Origin: Nocardioides carbamazepini
GTDB lineage: Bacteria > Actinomycetota > Actinomycetes > Propionibacteriales > Nocardioidaceae
Length of the DNA stretch: 64,000 nt
Assembly (NCBI RefSeq): GCF_024614185.1
Contig: NZ_JAHTLF010000018.1
Location: 655,821-719,820 of the forward strand
Direction: 5' to 3'
The notes beneath the pieces are model-generated. The model saw only the letters and a program-made list of their open reading frames with translations, was not told the DNA's origin and ran no database searches. Made by a program: the position numbers and the translations under genes. Below are positions 30,550 to 40,457 of the stretch, piece after piece; position 1 is the first letter of the stretch, and each line of letters opens with the position of its first letter.

Positions 30550-31619
30550 CAGGCCGCTCCCCCGGACGCGGCGGCGATCACCCGGCGGCAGCGCGTCTCG
30601 AGGTAGCCGACGGCCGGACCGAACGAGGCGTACGCCTCGTTGCTGGTCTGGCCGTGGAAGTAGCGGTACCAGATCTGCTGGGCGATGACCGCGAGCCGGA
30701 ACAGGCCGAAGACCTCGTAGAAGCTCCACTGCGCGGCACTCAGCGCGATGCCGGTGCGGGCGCAGTAGGCGTCGACCACCTGGCGGCGGGTCCACATGCC
30801 CGGCGCGGTCGTGGGCTGGCGCCGGAAGAGGAGGAAGAACTCGTCGTCGTCGGCCTCGACCCAGTAGGCCAGCGTGCAGCCCAGGTCCATCAGCGGGTCA
30901 CCGACCGTGGCGAGCTCCCAGTCGAGGAGGCCGATGATCCGGGTCGGGTCCGCAGGGTCGAGCACCATGTTGTCGAAGCGGAAGTCGTTGTGGATCATCC
31001 GCTGCCCGACGTCGACCGGCTGGTGCTCGTCGAGCCAGCCGGTGATGTCGGACCAGTCACCGGTGTCGTCGGTGCGGGCGTTGTCGAGCCGGGCGGTCCA
31101 CCCGCCGACCTGGCGCGCGACGTACCCGGCGCCCTTGTCGAGCGTCGCCAGGCCCGGGACGGTGGCCACGTCGATCGCGTGCAGGGCGACCAGCAGGTCG
31201 ACGGCGGCGGCGCAGAGCGCGTCGGCCTGCTCCGGCGAGACGGGGAAGCCGAACTCGCGGCGCGGGATCAACCCGTCGAGCCGCTCCATCACGTAGAGCT
31301 CGCTGCCGATCGGGCTGTCCTGCGCCGTGCAGTACGCCGCCATCGCCGGCACCTGCGGGAAGACCGGCTCGAGGGCGTCCTGGATCCGGTACTCGCGGCC
31401 CATGTCGTGGGCGCCCTTCGCCTTGGTGCCGACGGGCGGGCGCCGCAGGATCAGGTCGGGCCCGTCCTGCATGCGCAGCAGGTAGGTCAGGTTGGACGCC
31501 CCGCCGGGGAACTGGCGCACCTCGGCGATCGGGCCACGGCCCAGCCAGGTCTCGACGGCGGCGACGTCGAAGGCGTCCTCCTCGCGGACCGGGCGTGACT
31601 CGTCACTCGCCCCGGTCAC
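30549..31619 (-). CDS. APH-family phosphotransferase (hydroxyacyl/aminoglycoside kinase-like)
   Basis: A 356-residue kinase-fold protein. A nucleotide-binding N lobe (FPGGASNLTYLLRM, LILRRPP with the ATP Lys/Arg area) precedes the catalytic loop HNDFRFDN (His210, Asp212, Asn217) and the metal Asp in LLDWELATVGDPLMDLG. This DWE version is that of the ACAD10/ACAD11 N-terminal kinase and of LvaA rather than of drug-resistance enzymes. That group phosphorylates hydroxyacyl-CoAs so that phosphate can be eliminated. The GTG start overlaps the SDR stop. No acyl-CoA dehydrogenase partner is adjacent here. Confidence 0.85.
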   Translation of the reverse strand: MTGASDESRPVREEDAFDVAAVETWLGRGPIAEVRQFPGGASNLTYLLRMQDGPDLILRRPPVGTKAKGAHDMGREYRIQDALEPVFPQVPAMAAYCTAQDSPIGSELYVMERLDGLIPRREFGFPVSPEQADALCAAAVDLLVALHAIDVATVPGLATLDKGAGYVARQVGGWTARLDNARTDDTGDWSDITGWLDEHQPVDVGQRMIHNDFRFDNMVLDPADPTRIIGLLDWELATVGDPLMDLGCTLAYWVEADDDEFFLLFRRQPTTAPGMWTRRQVVDAYCARTGIALSAAQWSFYEVFGLFRLAVIAQQIWYRYFHGQTSNEAYASFGPAVGYLETRCRRVIAAASGGAA

Positions 31620-32392
31620 TCGGCCACCGCGTCCAGCTTGCGGGCCTGCGCGCGCATCACGGCGTCGTACGACGCCCGGTCGGCCAGCTTGAGCTGGTAC
31701 GCCGCCCGCGCGGCCTCGTCGGGCACGATCAGCTCGGTCCCGGCGTCGATCCCGTCGAGCACCGCCGCCGCGATCTCGTCGGGCCCCAGCGGCGCGTCCT
31801 CGACCAGCTTCGTCATGACCGTCTGCAGCGCGGCGTCGCGTCCCTCGACGGCGGCCATCAGGTTGGTGCGGAAGTACGACGGGCACACGACGTGCGCGGT
31901 CACGCCGTGTGCCGCCAGCTCGTGTCCGGTCGTCTCGGTGAGCGCGACGACCGCGGCCTTGGTGGCGTTGTAGCCACCCATCCCCGCGGGGTGCACGAGA
32001 CCGGCGAGCGAGGCGATGTTGACGATCCGGCCGCTCCCCTGCCGCTTGAACACGGGCGTGAACGTCGCCGTGCCGCGCACCGCGCCGAGCAGGTTGATGT
32101 CGACCAGCCGCTGCCACTCGTCGATCCCGGACACGTCGAGCCGCCCGCCGCCGGCGATGCCGGCGTTGTTGACGAGCACGTCCAGCCCACCCCAGGTCCG
32201 CTCGACGTGGTCGCGGGCCGCGGCCCAGTCGGCGTCGCTGGTGATGTCGAGCGGCAGGATCCCGTCGGCCGGTGCGCGGTCGGTGCGGAGCACGTCGGCG
32301 CCCCGCTGCTCCCAGGCCCGGGCGAGGGCGTCTCCGAGCCCGGAGCCGGCGCCGGTGATCAGGACCCTGGTCTGCTGGTGCTGGTCGGTCAC
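31616..32392 (-). CDS. SDR family oxidoreductase
   Basis: A 258-residue short-chain dehydrogenase. It has TGAGSGLG at residues 13-20, NNAGIAGGG, and catalytic YNATK near residue 152. It is the first gene of a three-gene operon with an APH-type kinase and a histidine phosphatase. In the levulinate (lva) pathway an SDR also accompanies such a kinase, so a 3- or 4-hydroxyacyl dehydrogenase role is plausible. I take the GTG start at 32392. A longer in-frame start would translate through a tandem repeat in the leader and is less likely. Confidence 0.87.
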   Translation of the reverse strand: MTDQHQQTRVLITGAGSGLGDALARAWEQRGADVLRTDRAPADGILPLDITSDADWAAARDHVERTWGGLDVLVNNAGIAGGGRLDVSGIDEWQRLVDINLLGAVRGTATFTPVFKRQGSGRIVNIASLAGLVHPAGMGGYNATKAAVVALTETTGHELAAHGVTAHVVCPSYFRTNLMAAVEGRDAALQTVMTKLVEDAPLGPDEIAAAVLDGIDAGTELIVPDEAARAAYQLKLADRASYDAVMRAQARKLDAVAE

Positions 32393-32406
32393 CCGGCCGA
32401 CATTAG

Positions 32407-32448
32407 TGCGTGGCGCACCCACCGCGGTGCGTGGCTCACCCGCCGCGG
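32407..32448. repeat. Tandem 21-base direct repeat upstream of the SDR operon
   Basis: Two adjacent copies (32407-32427 and 32428-32448) match at 19 of 21 positions. Each starts TGCGTGG and ends CCGCGG, and the first holds the palindrome GTGCG-tgg-CGCAC. They lie 15 bases upstream of the SDR start in the 114-base gap. Two helical turns of spacing suit cooperative binding of a dimeric regulator, but none is identified. Confidence 0.5.
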
Positions 32449-32506
32449 CCGCCGGCCCGGTGCGGCCGGGGGAGCTCCTCGGCTTCGGCCCCGGCACCCG
32501 CTCCGC

Positions 32507-33781
32507 TCACGGGTAGAGCCCGCGGGCGAGGTGTGCGTTCGCGACCGTCTCGACCGCGAGCGTGGTCGCGGCCCGGCGCAGCGAGATGTCACGCCGCGCG
32601 GCGTACGCGACCACTCGGTCCCAGGCGACCTGCATCCGCTGGGCGAGGCGGGCGTTCACGTCGTCCTCGCTCCACCAGTAGGCCTGGTTGGCCTGGACCC
32701 ACTCGAAGTAGGACACGATCACGCCGCCGGCGTTGGCCAGGATATCCGGTACGACGAGCACGCCGGCGTCGGCGAGCACGGCGTCGGCCGCGGGGGTGGT
32801 GGGACCGTTGGCGCCCTCGGCGATGACGGACGCCCGCACCCGGTGGGCGTTGTCGGCGTTGATGACCGCCTCGACGGCGGCCGGGACGAGCAGGTCGACG
32901 TCGAGGTGGAGGAGGTCCTCACCAGCGTCCATCGGCTCGGAGGCGGCGAAGCCGACGACGCTGCCGGTGCTGTCGACGTGCGCCGTCAGCGCCGGTACGT
33001 CGAGCCCGGCGGAGTCGTGGATCGCGCCGTACTGGTCGCTCACGGCGACCACCCGCACGCCGGCTTCGGCGAGCAGGCGGGCCGCGTCGCGGCCGACCTT
33101 GCCGAAGCCCTGGACCGCGGCCCGGGCGCCGCGGACGGCGATGCCGCGGTGGCCGAGCGCCGCCAGCGCGACGTGGACGACCCCGCGCGAGGTGGCGCTC
33201 GCTCGGCCGAGGGAGCCGCCGAGGGCGACCGGCTTGCCGGTGACGACGCCGAGGACAGTGTGGCCGCGGTTGACGGAGTAGGTGTCCATCATCCACGCCA
33301 TCACCTGCTCGTCGGTGCCGATGTCGGGGGCGGGGATGTCGGTCACCGGCCCCAGGATCGGCATGATCTCGCTGGTGTAGCGCCGGGTCACCCGCTGGAT
33401 CTCGCCGCGGGAGTAGGCCCGCGGGTCGAACGCGACACCGCCCTTAGCGCCGCCGTACGGGATGTTCACGAGGGCGCACTTCCAGGTCATCCACATCGCG
33501 AGCGCGCGGACCTCGTCCAGGCTGACGTCGGGGCTGAACCGGACGCCGCCCTTCGCCGGGCCGCGGGACAGGTTGTGCTGCACGCGGTGGCCGATGAGCA
33601 CCTCGACACTTCCGTCGTCGCGGCGCAACGGGACCGACACGGTCATCTCGCGGCGCGGGGTGCCGAGCATGTCGAGCATGCCGGGGCCGTAGTCGAGCAG
33701 CGCGATGGCGTCGGCGAGCTGGCTGCGCGCGGCGACGAGCGGGTTCCGGTCCTGGACCGGAACCGCGAGGGTGGCGGTCAT
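32507..33781 (-). CDS. Glu/Leu/Phe/Val dehydrogenase (glutamate dehydrogenase-like)
   Basis: A 424-residue NAD(P)-dependent amino-acid dehydrogenase. The substrate domain carries GPAKGGVRFSPD and PYGGAKGGVAFDP, with the catalytic Lys at about residue 113 and the binding Lys near 101. The nucleotide domain has VQGFGKVGRDAARLL. Length and the KxGxR motifs match glutamate dehydrogenase of about 420 residues. It is coupled by ATGA to the ornithine-type aminotransferase, so glutamate formed from ornithine can be turned into 2-oxoglutarate and ammonium. Specificity between glutamate and branched amino acids is not certain. Confidence 0.9.
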   Translation of the reverse strand: MTATLAVPVQDRNPLVAARSQLADAIALLDYGPGMLDMLGTPRREMTVSVPLRRDDGSVEVLIGHRVQHNLSRGPAKGGVRFSPDVSLDEVRALAMWMTWKCALVNIPYGGAKGGVAFDPRAYSRGEIQRVTRRYTSEIMPILGPVTDIPAPDIGTDEQVMAWMMDTYSVNRGHTVLGVVTGKPVALGGSLGRASATSRGVVHVALAALGHRGIAVRGARAAVQGFGKVGRDAARLLAEAGVRVVAVSDQYGAIHDSAGLDVPALTAHVDSTGSVVGFAASEPMDAGEDLLHLDVDLLVPAAVEAVINADNAHRVRASVIAEGANGPTTPAADAVLADAGVLVVPDILANAGGVIVSYFEWVQANQAYWWSEDDVNARLAQRMQVAWDRVVAYAARRDISLRRAATTLAVETVANAHLARGLYP

Positions 33782-35049
33782 CGGCGCGCTTCCTCCAGCA
33801 CCGTGCGCAGGGTGGCGACGAGCAGGTCGATGTCGGACTCGCTGGCGACCAGCGGGGGCGCGAACCGGACGGTCGAGCCGTGGGTGTCCTTGGCCAGGAT
33901 GCCGTGCCGCATGAGGCCCTCGCAGACCTGGCGGCCGGTGAGCAGGCTCGGGTCGACGTCGACGCCGGCCCACAGCCCCCGCACCCGTACGGCGACCAGG
34001 CCGGTCCCGATCAGCTCGAGCAGACCCGCCTCGAGGCGCTCACCGAGCACCCGGGCGCGCTCCTGGAACTCACCCGTCGCGAGCAGCTGGACGACCTCGT
34101 GGCCGACGGCCGCGGCGAGCGGGTTGCCACCGAAGGTCGAGCCGTGGGTGCCGGGCCGGACGACGTCGAGCACCGCGTGGTCCGCGGCGATGGCGGAGAC
34201 GGGGAGGAGCCCGCCGCCGAGCGCCTTGCCGAGCACGTAGACGTCGGGGACGACGCCGTCGTGGTCGCACGCGAACGTGCGACCGGTCCGGGCGAGGCCG
34301 GACTGGATCTCGTCGGCGACCATGAGCACGTTGCGCTCGGTGCAGAGCGCGCGCAGCGCCGGCAGGAAGCCCTCCGCCGGTACGACAACCCCGCCCTCGC
34401 CCTGGATCGGCTCGAAGAGCACGGCCACGGTCGAGTCGTCGATCGCCGCGGCGACGGCGTCGATGTCGCCATAGGGGACGCCGACGAATCCGGGCGTGAA
34501 GGGGCCGTAGTCCGCGGTCGCCTCGTCGTCGTCGGAGAAGCTGACGATCGTCGTGGTCCGGCCGTGGAAGTTGCCGTGCATCGTGATGATCTTCGCCGTG
34601 CCCGGCGCGACGCCCTTGACCTGGTAGCCCCACTTCCGGCTGACCTTGATCGCGGTCTCGACGGCCTCCGCCCCGGAGTTCATCGGCAGCACCATGTCCT
34701 TGTCGGTGAGCTCGGCGAGCGCCTGCGCGAACGGCCCGAGCTGGTCGTTGAAGAACGCCCGGCTGGTCAGGGTGAGCCGCTGGAGCTGCTCGGTGGCGCG
34801 CGCGACGAGACGCGGGTGCCCGTGGCCGAAGTTGAGCGCGGAGTAGCCGGCGAGGCAGTCGAGGTAGCGGTTGCCCTCCACGTCGGTCACCCAGGCGCCC
34901 TGGCCGGAGGCGAGGACGACGGGGAGCGGATGGTAGTTGTGCGCGGCGTGCGCCTCGGTGAGCGCGATGTGGGACTCGGTGGAACCCCGGCCGGCGCCCT
35001 CCTGCGGCGTCGGCCCGGGGGTGCTGGACACAGCGATGGTCGGCGTCAT
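33778..35049 (-). CDS. rocD: Ornithine/acetylornithine-type aminotransferase (class III, PLP)
   Basis: A 423-residue class III aminotransferase: the NYHPLPVVL opening, NSGAEAVETAIK, GNFHGRTTTIVSFS, ADEIQSGLARTG and the PLP Lys in VLGKALGGG. The NYHPLPVV start and GNFHGRT are characteristic of ornithine-5-aminotransferase, which yields glutamate-semialdehyde/P5C. The divergent P5C dehydrogenase gene supports this. I use ATG 35049; TTGCGA-N17-CATTCT would place transcription close to that codon, so the message may be leaderless. An upstream ATG at 35067 is an alternative start. Confidence 0.85.
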   Translation of the reverse strand: MTPTIAVSSTPGPTPQEGAGRGSTESHIALTEAHAAHNYHPLPVVLASGQGAWVTDVEGNRYLDCLAGYSALNFGHGHPRLVARATEQLQRLTLTSRAFFNDQLGPFAQALAELTDKDMVLPMNSGAEAVETAIKVSRKWGYQVKGVAPGTAKIITMHGNFHGRTTTIVSFSDDDEATADYGPFTPGFVGVPYGDIDAVAAAIDDSTVAVLFEPIQGEGGVVVPAEGFLPALRALCTERNVLMVADEIQSGLARTGRTFACDHDGVVPDVYVLGKALGGGLLPVSAIAADHAVLDVVRPGTHGSTFGGNPLAAAVGHEVVQLLATGEFQERARVLGERLEAGLLELIGTGLVAVRVRGLWAGVDVDPSLLTGRQVCEGLMRHGILAKDTHGSTVRFAPPLVASESDIDLLVATLRTVLEEARR

Positions 35050-35070
35050 ACACCTAGAATGATTCATTCC

Positions 35071-35083
35071 ACTTTGGTTCGCA
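35071..35083. promoter_or_regulatory. Candidate operator in the rocD-pruA divergent promoter
   Basis: ACTTTGGTTCGCA is the exact reverse complement of the 13-mer at 10518-10530 before the rhamnosidase and 2-hydroxyacid dehydrogenase genes. For pruA it lies between a weak TTCCAC and a TATTCT (-10 candidate). For rocD it overlaps TTGCGA. A regulator bound here could control both directions. The RpiR protein encoded downstream of pruA is one candidate. Confidence 0.45.
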
Positions 35084-35125
35084 AGGGGCTATTCTGAAAT
35101 CTCTGTTACTTTCAGGAGGAACCCC

Positions 35126-36799
<1,674 letters not shown>

Positions 36800-36842
36800 T
36801 GAACCGGCCGGGCAGCGGCGGCTGCGTTGATAGGTTCGGACA

Positions 36843-37694
36843 GTGACGGACATCCCCGGCGGCCACGCGTCGGTGCGCAAGCTGCTCATGGCGACCCTCG
36901 ACGAGCTCAGCAACAGCGAGCGCAAGGTCGGGCGGGCGCTGCTCGCGCAGTACCCCACCGCCGGCCTCACGACGGTCGTCGACCTCGCGACAGCGGCCTC
37001 GGTCAGCCCCCCGACGGTGGTGCGCTTCGTGACCCGGTTGGGCTTCCCCGGCTTCCCCGCCTTCCAGCGGGCCCTGGTCCACGAGCTCAACGGCGAGCTC
37101 GGCTCGCCGCTCAAGCAGTACCCGGAGAAGGTCGGCCCGTCCGAGGAGGGCGTGCTGACCGAGACCCACCAGGCGTTCGCGGCGATGCTGTCCGCGTCGT
37201 ACGACGAGCTGCCGGAGTCGGAGTTCGCCAAGCTGGTCAAGCTGCTGTGCGACCCCGGCCGCGAGGTCCGGGTCGCCGGCGGCCGGTTCAGCGGCTCGGT
37301 CTCGGAGTACCTCGTCGCCCACCTGCGGCTGCTGCGCTCCGGTGTCCACCACGTCAGCAACGACGACCTCGACCGGCGCACGACGATCGCGGACGCCTCG
37401 GCCAGCACGGTCTTCGTGATCTACGACTACCGCCGCTACACCGAGCAGAACCTGGTCTTCGCCGAGCGGATGGCCGGCCGGGGGGCGACGGTCTGCCTGA
37501 TGACGGACAACTGGCTCTCACCGATCGCCAAGACCGCCCGCGTGGTCCTGCCGACGCGGGTCGAGTCGGCCTCGCCGTTCGACTCGCTGGTCGCCTCGAT
37601 GGCGCTGACCGAGAGCATCGTCGCGGCCGTCGCCACCGCGGTCGGCGAGGCCGGCGTGAAGCGCCTCGAGCTCCTGGAGGAGTCGCCGGAGTAG
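36843..37694 (+). CDS. RpiR/MurR family transcriptional regulator
   Basis: A 283-residue regulator with an N-terminal HTH_6 domain (LSNSERKVGRALLAQYPTAGLTTVVDLATAASVSPPTVVRFVTRLGF-like, residues about 20-68) and a C-terminal SIS domain (about 120-270). SIS domains sense phosphosugars or related small molecules. In amino-acid clusters RpiR proteins control aminotransferase and dehydrogenase genes. It follows pruA by 43 bases on the same strand. It may regulate the ornithine genes, the Liv/GS-like cluster downstream, or both. The start is GTG. Confidence 0.88.
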   Translation: MTDIPGGHASVRKLLMATLDELSNSERKVGRALLAQYPTAGLTTVVDLATAASVSPPTVVRFVTRLGFPGFPAFQRALVHELNGELGSPLKQYPEKVGPSEEGVLTETHQAFAAMLSASYDELPESEFAKLVKLLCDPGREVRVAGGRFSGSVSEYLVAHLRLLRSGVHHVSNDDLDRRTTIADASASTVFVIYDYRRYTEQNLVFAERMAGRGATVCLMTDNWLSPIAKTARVVLPTRVESASPFDSLVASMALTESIVAAVATAVGEAGVKRLELLEESPE

Positions 37695-37725
37695 CCCCGG
37701 CAGCACACGGCAACACACGACGGAA

Positions 37726-37753
37726 GGGTCCGAGCGCCGGGGCGCTCGGACCC
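37726..37753. terminator. Bidirectional terminator hairpin
   Basis: GGGTCCGAGCG (37726-37736) pairs perfectly with CGCTCGGACCC (37743-37753) around CCGGGG. It sits between the converging RpiR gene (end 37694) and the LivM-type permease gene (end 37774). A strong stem without a T-tract is normal for this GC content. Confidence 0.75.
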
Positions 37754-37773
37754 GTCTGCCGCGGCGGGGTGGG

Positions 37774-38853
37774 TCAGGCGGCGCCGACCGGCTCCTTCGC
37801 CGGCGCCTCGGAACGGCGCTCCGCGCCGCCGCCACGACGCCTCCGCGGCAACCGCAGCTCCCGCACACCCATCAGGCCGTAGGGCGCCTTGACCAACACC
37901 ACCAGCAGCACGGCCGCCACGATCAGGTCGGCCACGCCGGCCGGCAGCTCGTTGCCGCCGGTGAACCGGCCGTCCTGGAACCGCCGCAGCACCTCCTGCA
38001 GCGCACTCACCGCCAGGGCGCCGACCACGGCGCCGCTCAGCGAGAGGTAGCCGCCGAGCACGATCATCACGACGAACGAGAAGGTCGCGGTCAGGAAGAA
38101 GCCGTTGACGTTGAACGACGTGAGGTAGCCGGCGTAGAGCGCACCGGCCAGGCCGCACACGAGGGCGCTGAGCACCCAGGCGGTCGCCCGGTGCCGACCC
38201 ACGGCGATGCCGGAGGCCTGGGCGGCCCAGAAGTCCTCGCGGGAGGCGCGCAGCTGCAGGCCCCCGCGCGAGCAGCGGTAGAGCCACGCCACGACGACCG
38301 CGGCCGCGGCGACGCCGAAGGCCCACCAGGTCGTCGTACCGCGGGGGATGCCGATCATGCTCGACGAGCCGCGGGTGACCTCGGTCCAGCTGTTGAGGAC
38401 GTTGTAGGTGATGAGCAGCATCGCCAGCGTCGCGATGCCCGACTGCAGTCCGCTGAGCCGGGCCACGACGGGCGCGGTCACCAGGCCCACGACGGCGGCG
38501 ACGAGGCCGCCGGCGAGGAGCGCGACCGGGAAGCTGCTGTGCACCTCGGCCAGCCACGACAGCCAGCCGGGCAGGTCCGCGAAGAGCGTCTTCTTCAGCG
38601 GCACCGGGATGGTCAGGTACGCCGTCGTGTACGCCCCGGCCGCCATGAACATGACGTGCCCGAACGACATCACGCCGGAGTTGCCGGAGAAGACCGACAG
38701 GCCGACGACGAAGACCACCGAGACCAGCGCGAGCGTCGCCACCCGAGCGGTCGTGACGTCGCCCGTGGCGCCGGCGAGCGCGACGAGCAGGACGAGGCCG
38801 ACGAGGAGCGCGGGCGTCTGCACCGTGTCGAGGATCCGGTTCCGACTCTTCAT
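37774..38853 (-). CDS. livM: Branched-chain amino-acid type ABC permease, LivM
   Basis: A 359-residue permease with eight to ten membrane helices. The family sequence GLSVFSGNSGVMSFGHVMFMAAGAYTTA is present, as is the cytoplasmic loop near RASREDFWAAQASGI that contacts the ATPase. The C-terminal 30 residues are Arg/Glu-rich and cytoplasmic. It overlaps the LivH-type gene by four bases. In this family the ligand may be an amino acid, amide, urea or aromatic acid. The neighbouring GS-like and amidohydrolase genes suggest an amino compound. Confidence 0.9.
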   Translation of the reverse strand: MKSRNRILDTVQTPALLVGLVLLVALAGATGDVTTARVATLALVSVVFVVGLSVFSGNSGVMSFGHVMFMAAGAYTTAYLTIPVPLKKTLFADLPGWLSWLAEVHSSFPVALLAGGLVAAVVGLVTAPVVARLSGLQSGIATLAMLLITYNVLNSWTEVTRGSSSMIGIPRGTTTWWAFGVAAAAVVVAWLYRCSRGGLQLRASREDFWAAQASGIAVGRHRATAWVLSALVCGLAGALYAGYLTSFNVNGFFLTATFSFVVMIVLGGYLSLSGAVVGALAVSALQEVLRRFQDGRFTGGNELPAGVADLIVAAVLLVVLVKAPYGLMGVRELRLPRRRRGGGAERRSEAPAKEPVGAA

Positions 38854-39725
38854 GAGACACGCACCTTCGCGCCGGAGAGGAGGCCCTGGGGCCGGACGAC
38901 GAGGACCGCGATGAGCGCCGAGAACAAGAAGGCGTCGCGGAACGCGATGAGGTCGGTCGGCAGCAGCGACTCGAGGAGCGCGGTCGCCGCGCCGAGCAGG
39001 AAGCCGCCGAGCGCGGCGCCCTTGAGGCTGCTCATCCCGCCGAGCACCGCGCCGACGACGCCGATCAGCATCGGCTGCAGGCCCATGTCGGCGCCGACCG
39101 AGCCCTGCCGGGCCACGAGCACGGCACCACCGATCGCCGAGAGCACGCCGACGATGACGAAGGCGGCGGGGATCACCAGGTTGGCCTTGACGCCGAGGCT
39201 CGCGGCCATCCGGAAGTCCTCGGCCGCGGCGCGCAGCTGGATGCCCAGGCTGGTCCGGCCCATCAGCCAGGCGACCACGAGCAGCATCACGCCGCACAGG
39301 ACGAGGGTGACGAGGTCGAGCACGCTGACGTCGGCGCCCAGGATGGTGACCCGGTGCGACAGGAAGCGCTCGGGCGGCACGCCGCGCGTGCGCGGCAGCA
39401 CCGTCATCCGGGCCAGGCTCTGCAGCGCCAGGCTGACCGCGAACGACGCGATCATCAGCGTCACCGGGTCGGCGTTGCGCAGCGGGTGGAAGGCGAGTCG
39501 CTCGCTGATCAGCGCCACCACGACGGCGAAGACGATCGCCATCAGCAGGGCGAAGGGCCAGGGCTGGTCGCGGAACAGGTACATCGCGAACGCGCCGGCG
39601 AGGATGAGCTCCCCGTAGGCGAAGTTCATCAGGCCGAGCACGCCGAACAGCAGCGCGACGCCGATCGTCAGCAGGGCGTAGAGCGCGCCGAGCCCGACCG
39701 CGTTGATGAGGAACTCGAGGATCAT
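38850..39725 (-). CDS. livH: Branched-chain amino-acid type ABC permease, LivH
   Basis: A 291-residue permease. The opening LINAVGLGALYALLTIGVALLFGVLGLMNFAYGELILAGAF-like stretch contains the LivH hallmark of LGLMNFAYGE, and ASLGVKANLVI plus GGMSSLKGAALGGFLLG occur later. About eight hydrophobic helices are visible. It overlaps both LivF- and LivM-type genes by four bases, so the transporter is made as a unit. Confidence 0.92.
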   Translation of the reverse strand: MILEFLINAVGLGALYALLTIGVALLFGVLGLMNFAYGELILAGAFAMYLFRDQPWPFALLMAIVFAVVVALISERLAFHPLRNADPVTLMIASFAVSLALQSLARMTVLPRTRGVPPERFLSHRVTILGADVSVLDLVTLVLCGVMLLVVAWLMGRTSLGIQLRAAAEDFRMAASLGVKANLVIPAAFVIVGVLSAIGGAVLVARQGSVGADMGLQPMLIGVVGAVLGGMSSLKGAALGGFLLGAATALLESLLPTDLIAFRDAFLFSALIAVLVVRPQGLLSGAKVRVS

Positions 39726-40456
39726 CGGGGATCACCCACTTCAGCAGGAGAGAAGCCGAGGTACTCGACGACGGCCGGCATGCGGCCGAGCTCGCTCGCG
39801 GTGCCGCTGCCCAGGACGCGACCGGGAGCCTGGAGCACGTAGGAGCGGTCGGAGACCTCGAGCGAGCGGACGGCGTTCTGCTCGACGAGCAGGATCGTCA
39901 TGCCCTGCTCGCGCAGCGCGACCACGACGTCGAAGATCAGGTCGACGACGATGGGCGCCAGGCCCAGGGTCGGCTCGTCGAGCAGGAGGATGCGCGGGTT
40001 GAGCAGGAGTGCCCGCGCGATCGCGAGCTGCTGCTGCTCACCGCCGGAGAGCAGGCTGGCCCCGCGGCTCCAGTAGGTGCGCAGGATGGGGAACCGCTCG
40101 AGCTCGCGCTCGATGTCGGCCGCGACCTGCGCCTTGTCCTTGCGGGTGACCGCGCCGAGCCGGAGGTTCTCCCCCACGGTGAGGCTGGCGAAGATGCCAC
40201 GGCTCTCGGGGACGTGCGAGACACCGGCCCGGATCGTCGAGTACGACTTGCTCGCCACCGACGTCCCGTCGACGGTGATCGAGCCGGACGCCACGGGCAC
40301 CTCGCCCATGACCGCCTTGACCAGGGTGCTCTTGCCGGCGCCGTTCTGGCCGATGAGCGAGACCAGCTCGCCCTCACCCACCTCCAGCGAACAGCCTTGG
40401 ACGGCTCGGACGGAGGAGCCGTACTGCAGGTGGACGTCCTCGATGCGCAGGACCAT
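39722..40456 (-). CDS. livF: ABC transporter ATPase, LivF type
   Basis: A 244-residue ATPase. Walker A is GQNGAGKST, the signature LLSGGEQQQLAIARA and Walker B LLLDEPTLGLAP; the VPESRGIFASLTVGENL segment is the LivF hallmark. All nucleotide-binding motifs are intact, in contrast to its LivG-type partner. It starts one base after the LivG-type stop and overlaps LivH by four bases. It powers import of the ligand delivered by the lipoprotein encoded upstream. Confidence 0.92.
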   Translation of the reverse strand: MVLRIEDVHLQYGSSVRAVQGCSLEVGEGELVSLIGQNGAGKSTLVKAVMGEVPVASGSITVDGTSVASKSYSTIRAGVSHVPESRGIFASLTVGENLRLGAVTRKDKAQVAADIERELERFPILRTYWSRGASLLSGGEQQQLAIARALLLNPRILLLDEPTLGLAPIVVDLIFDVVVALREQGMTILLVEQNAVRSLEVSDRSYVLQAPGRVLGSGTASELGRMPAVVEYLGFSPAEVGDPR

Positions 40457-40457
40457 G

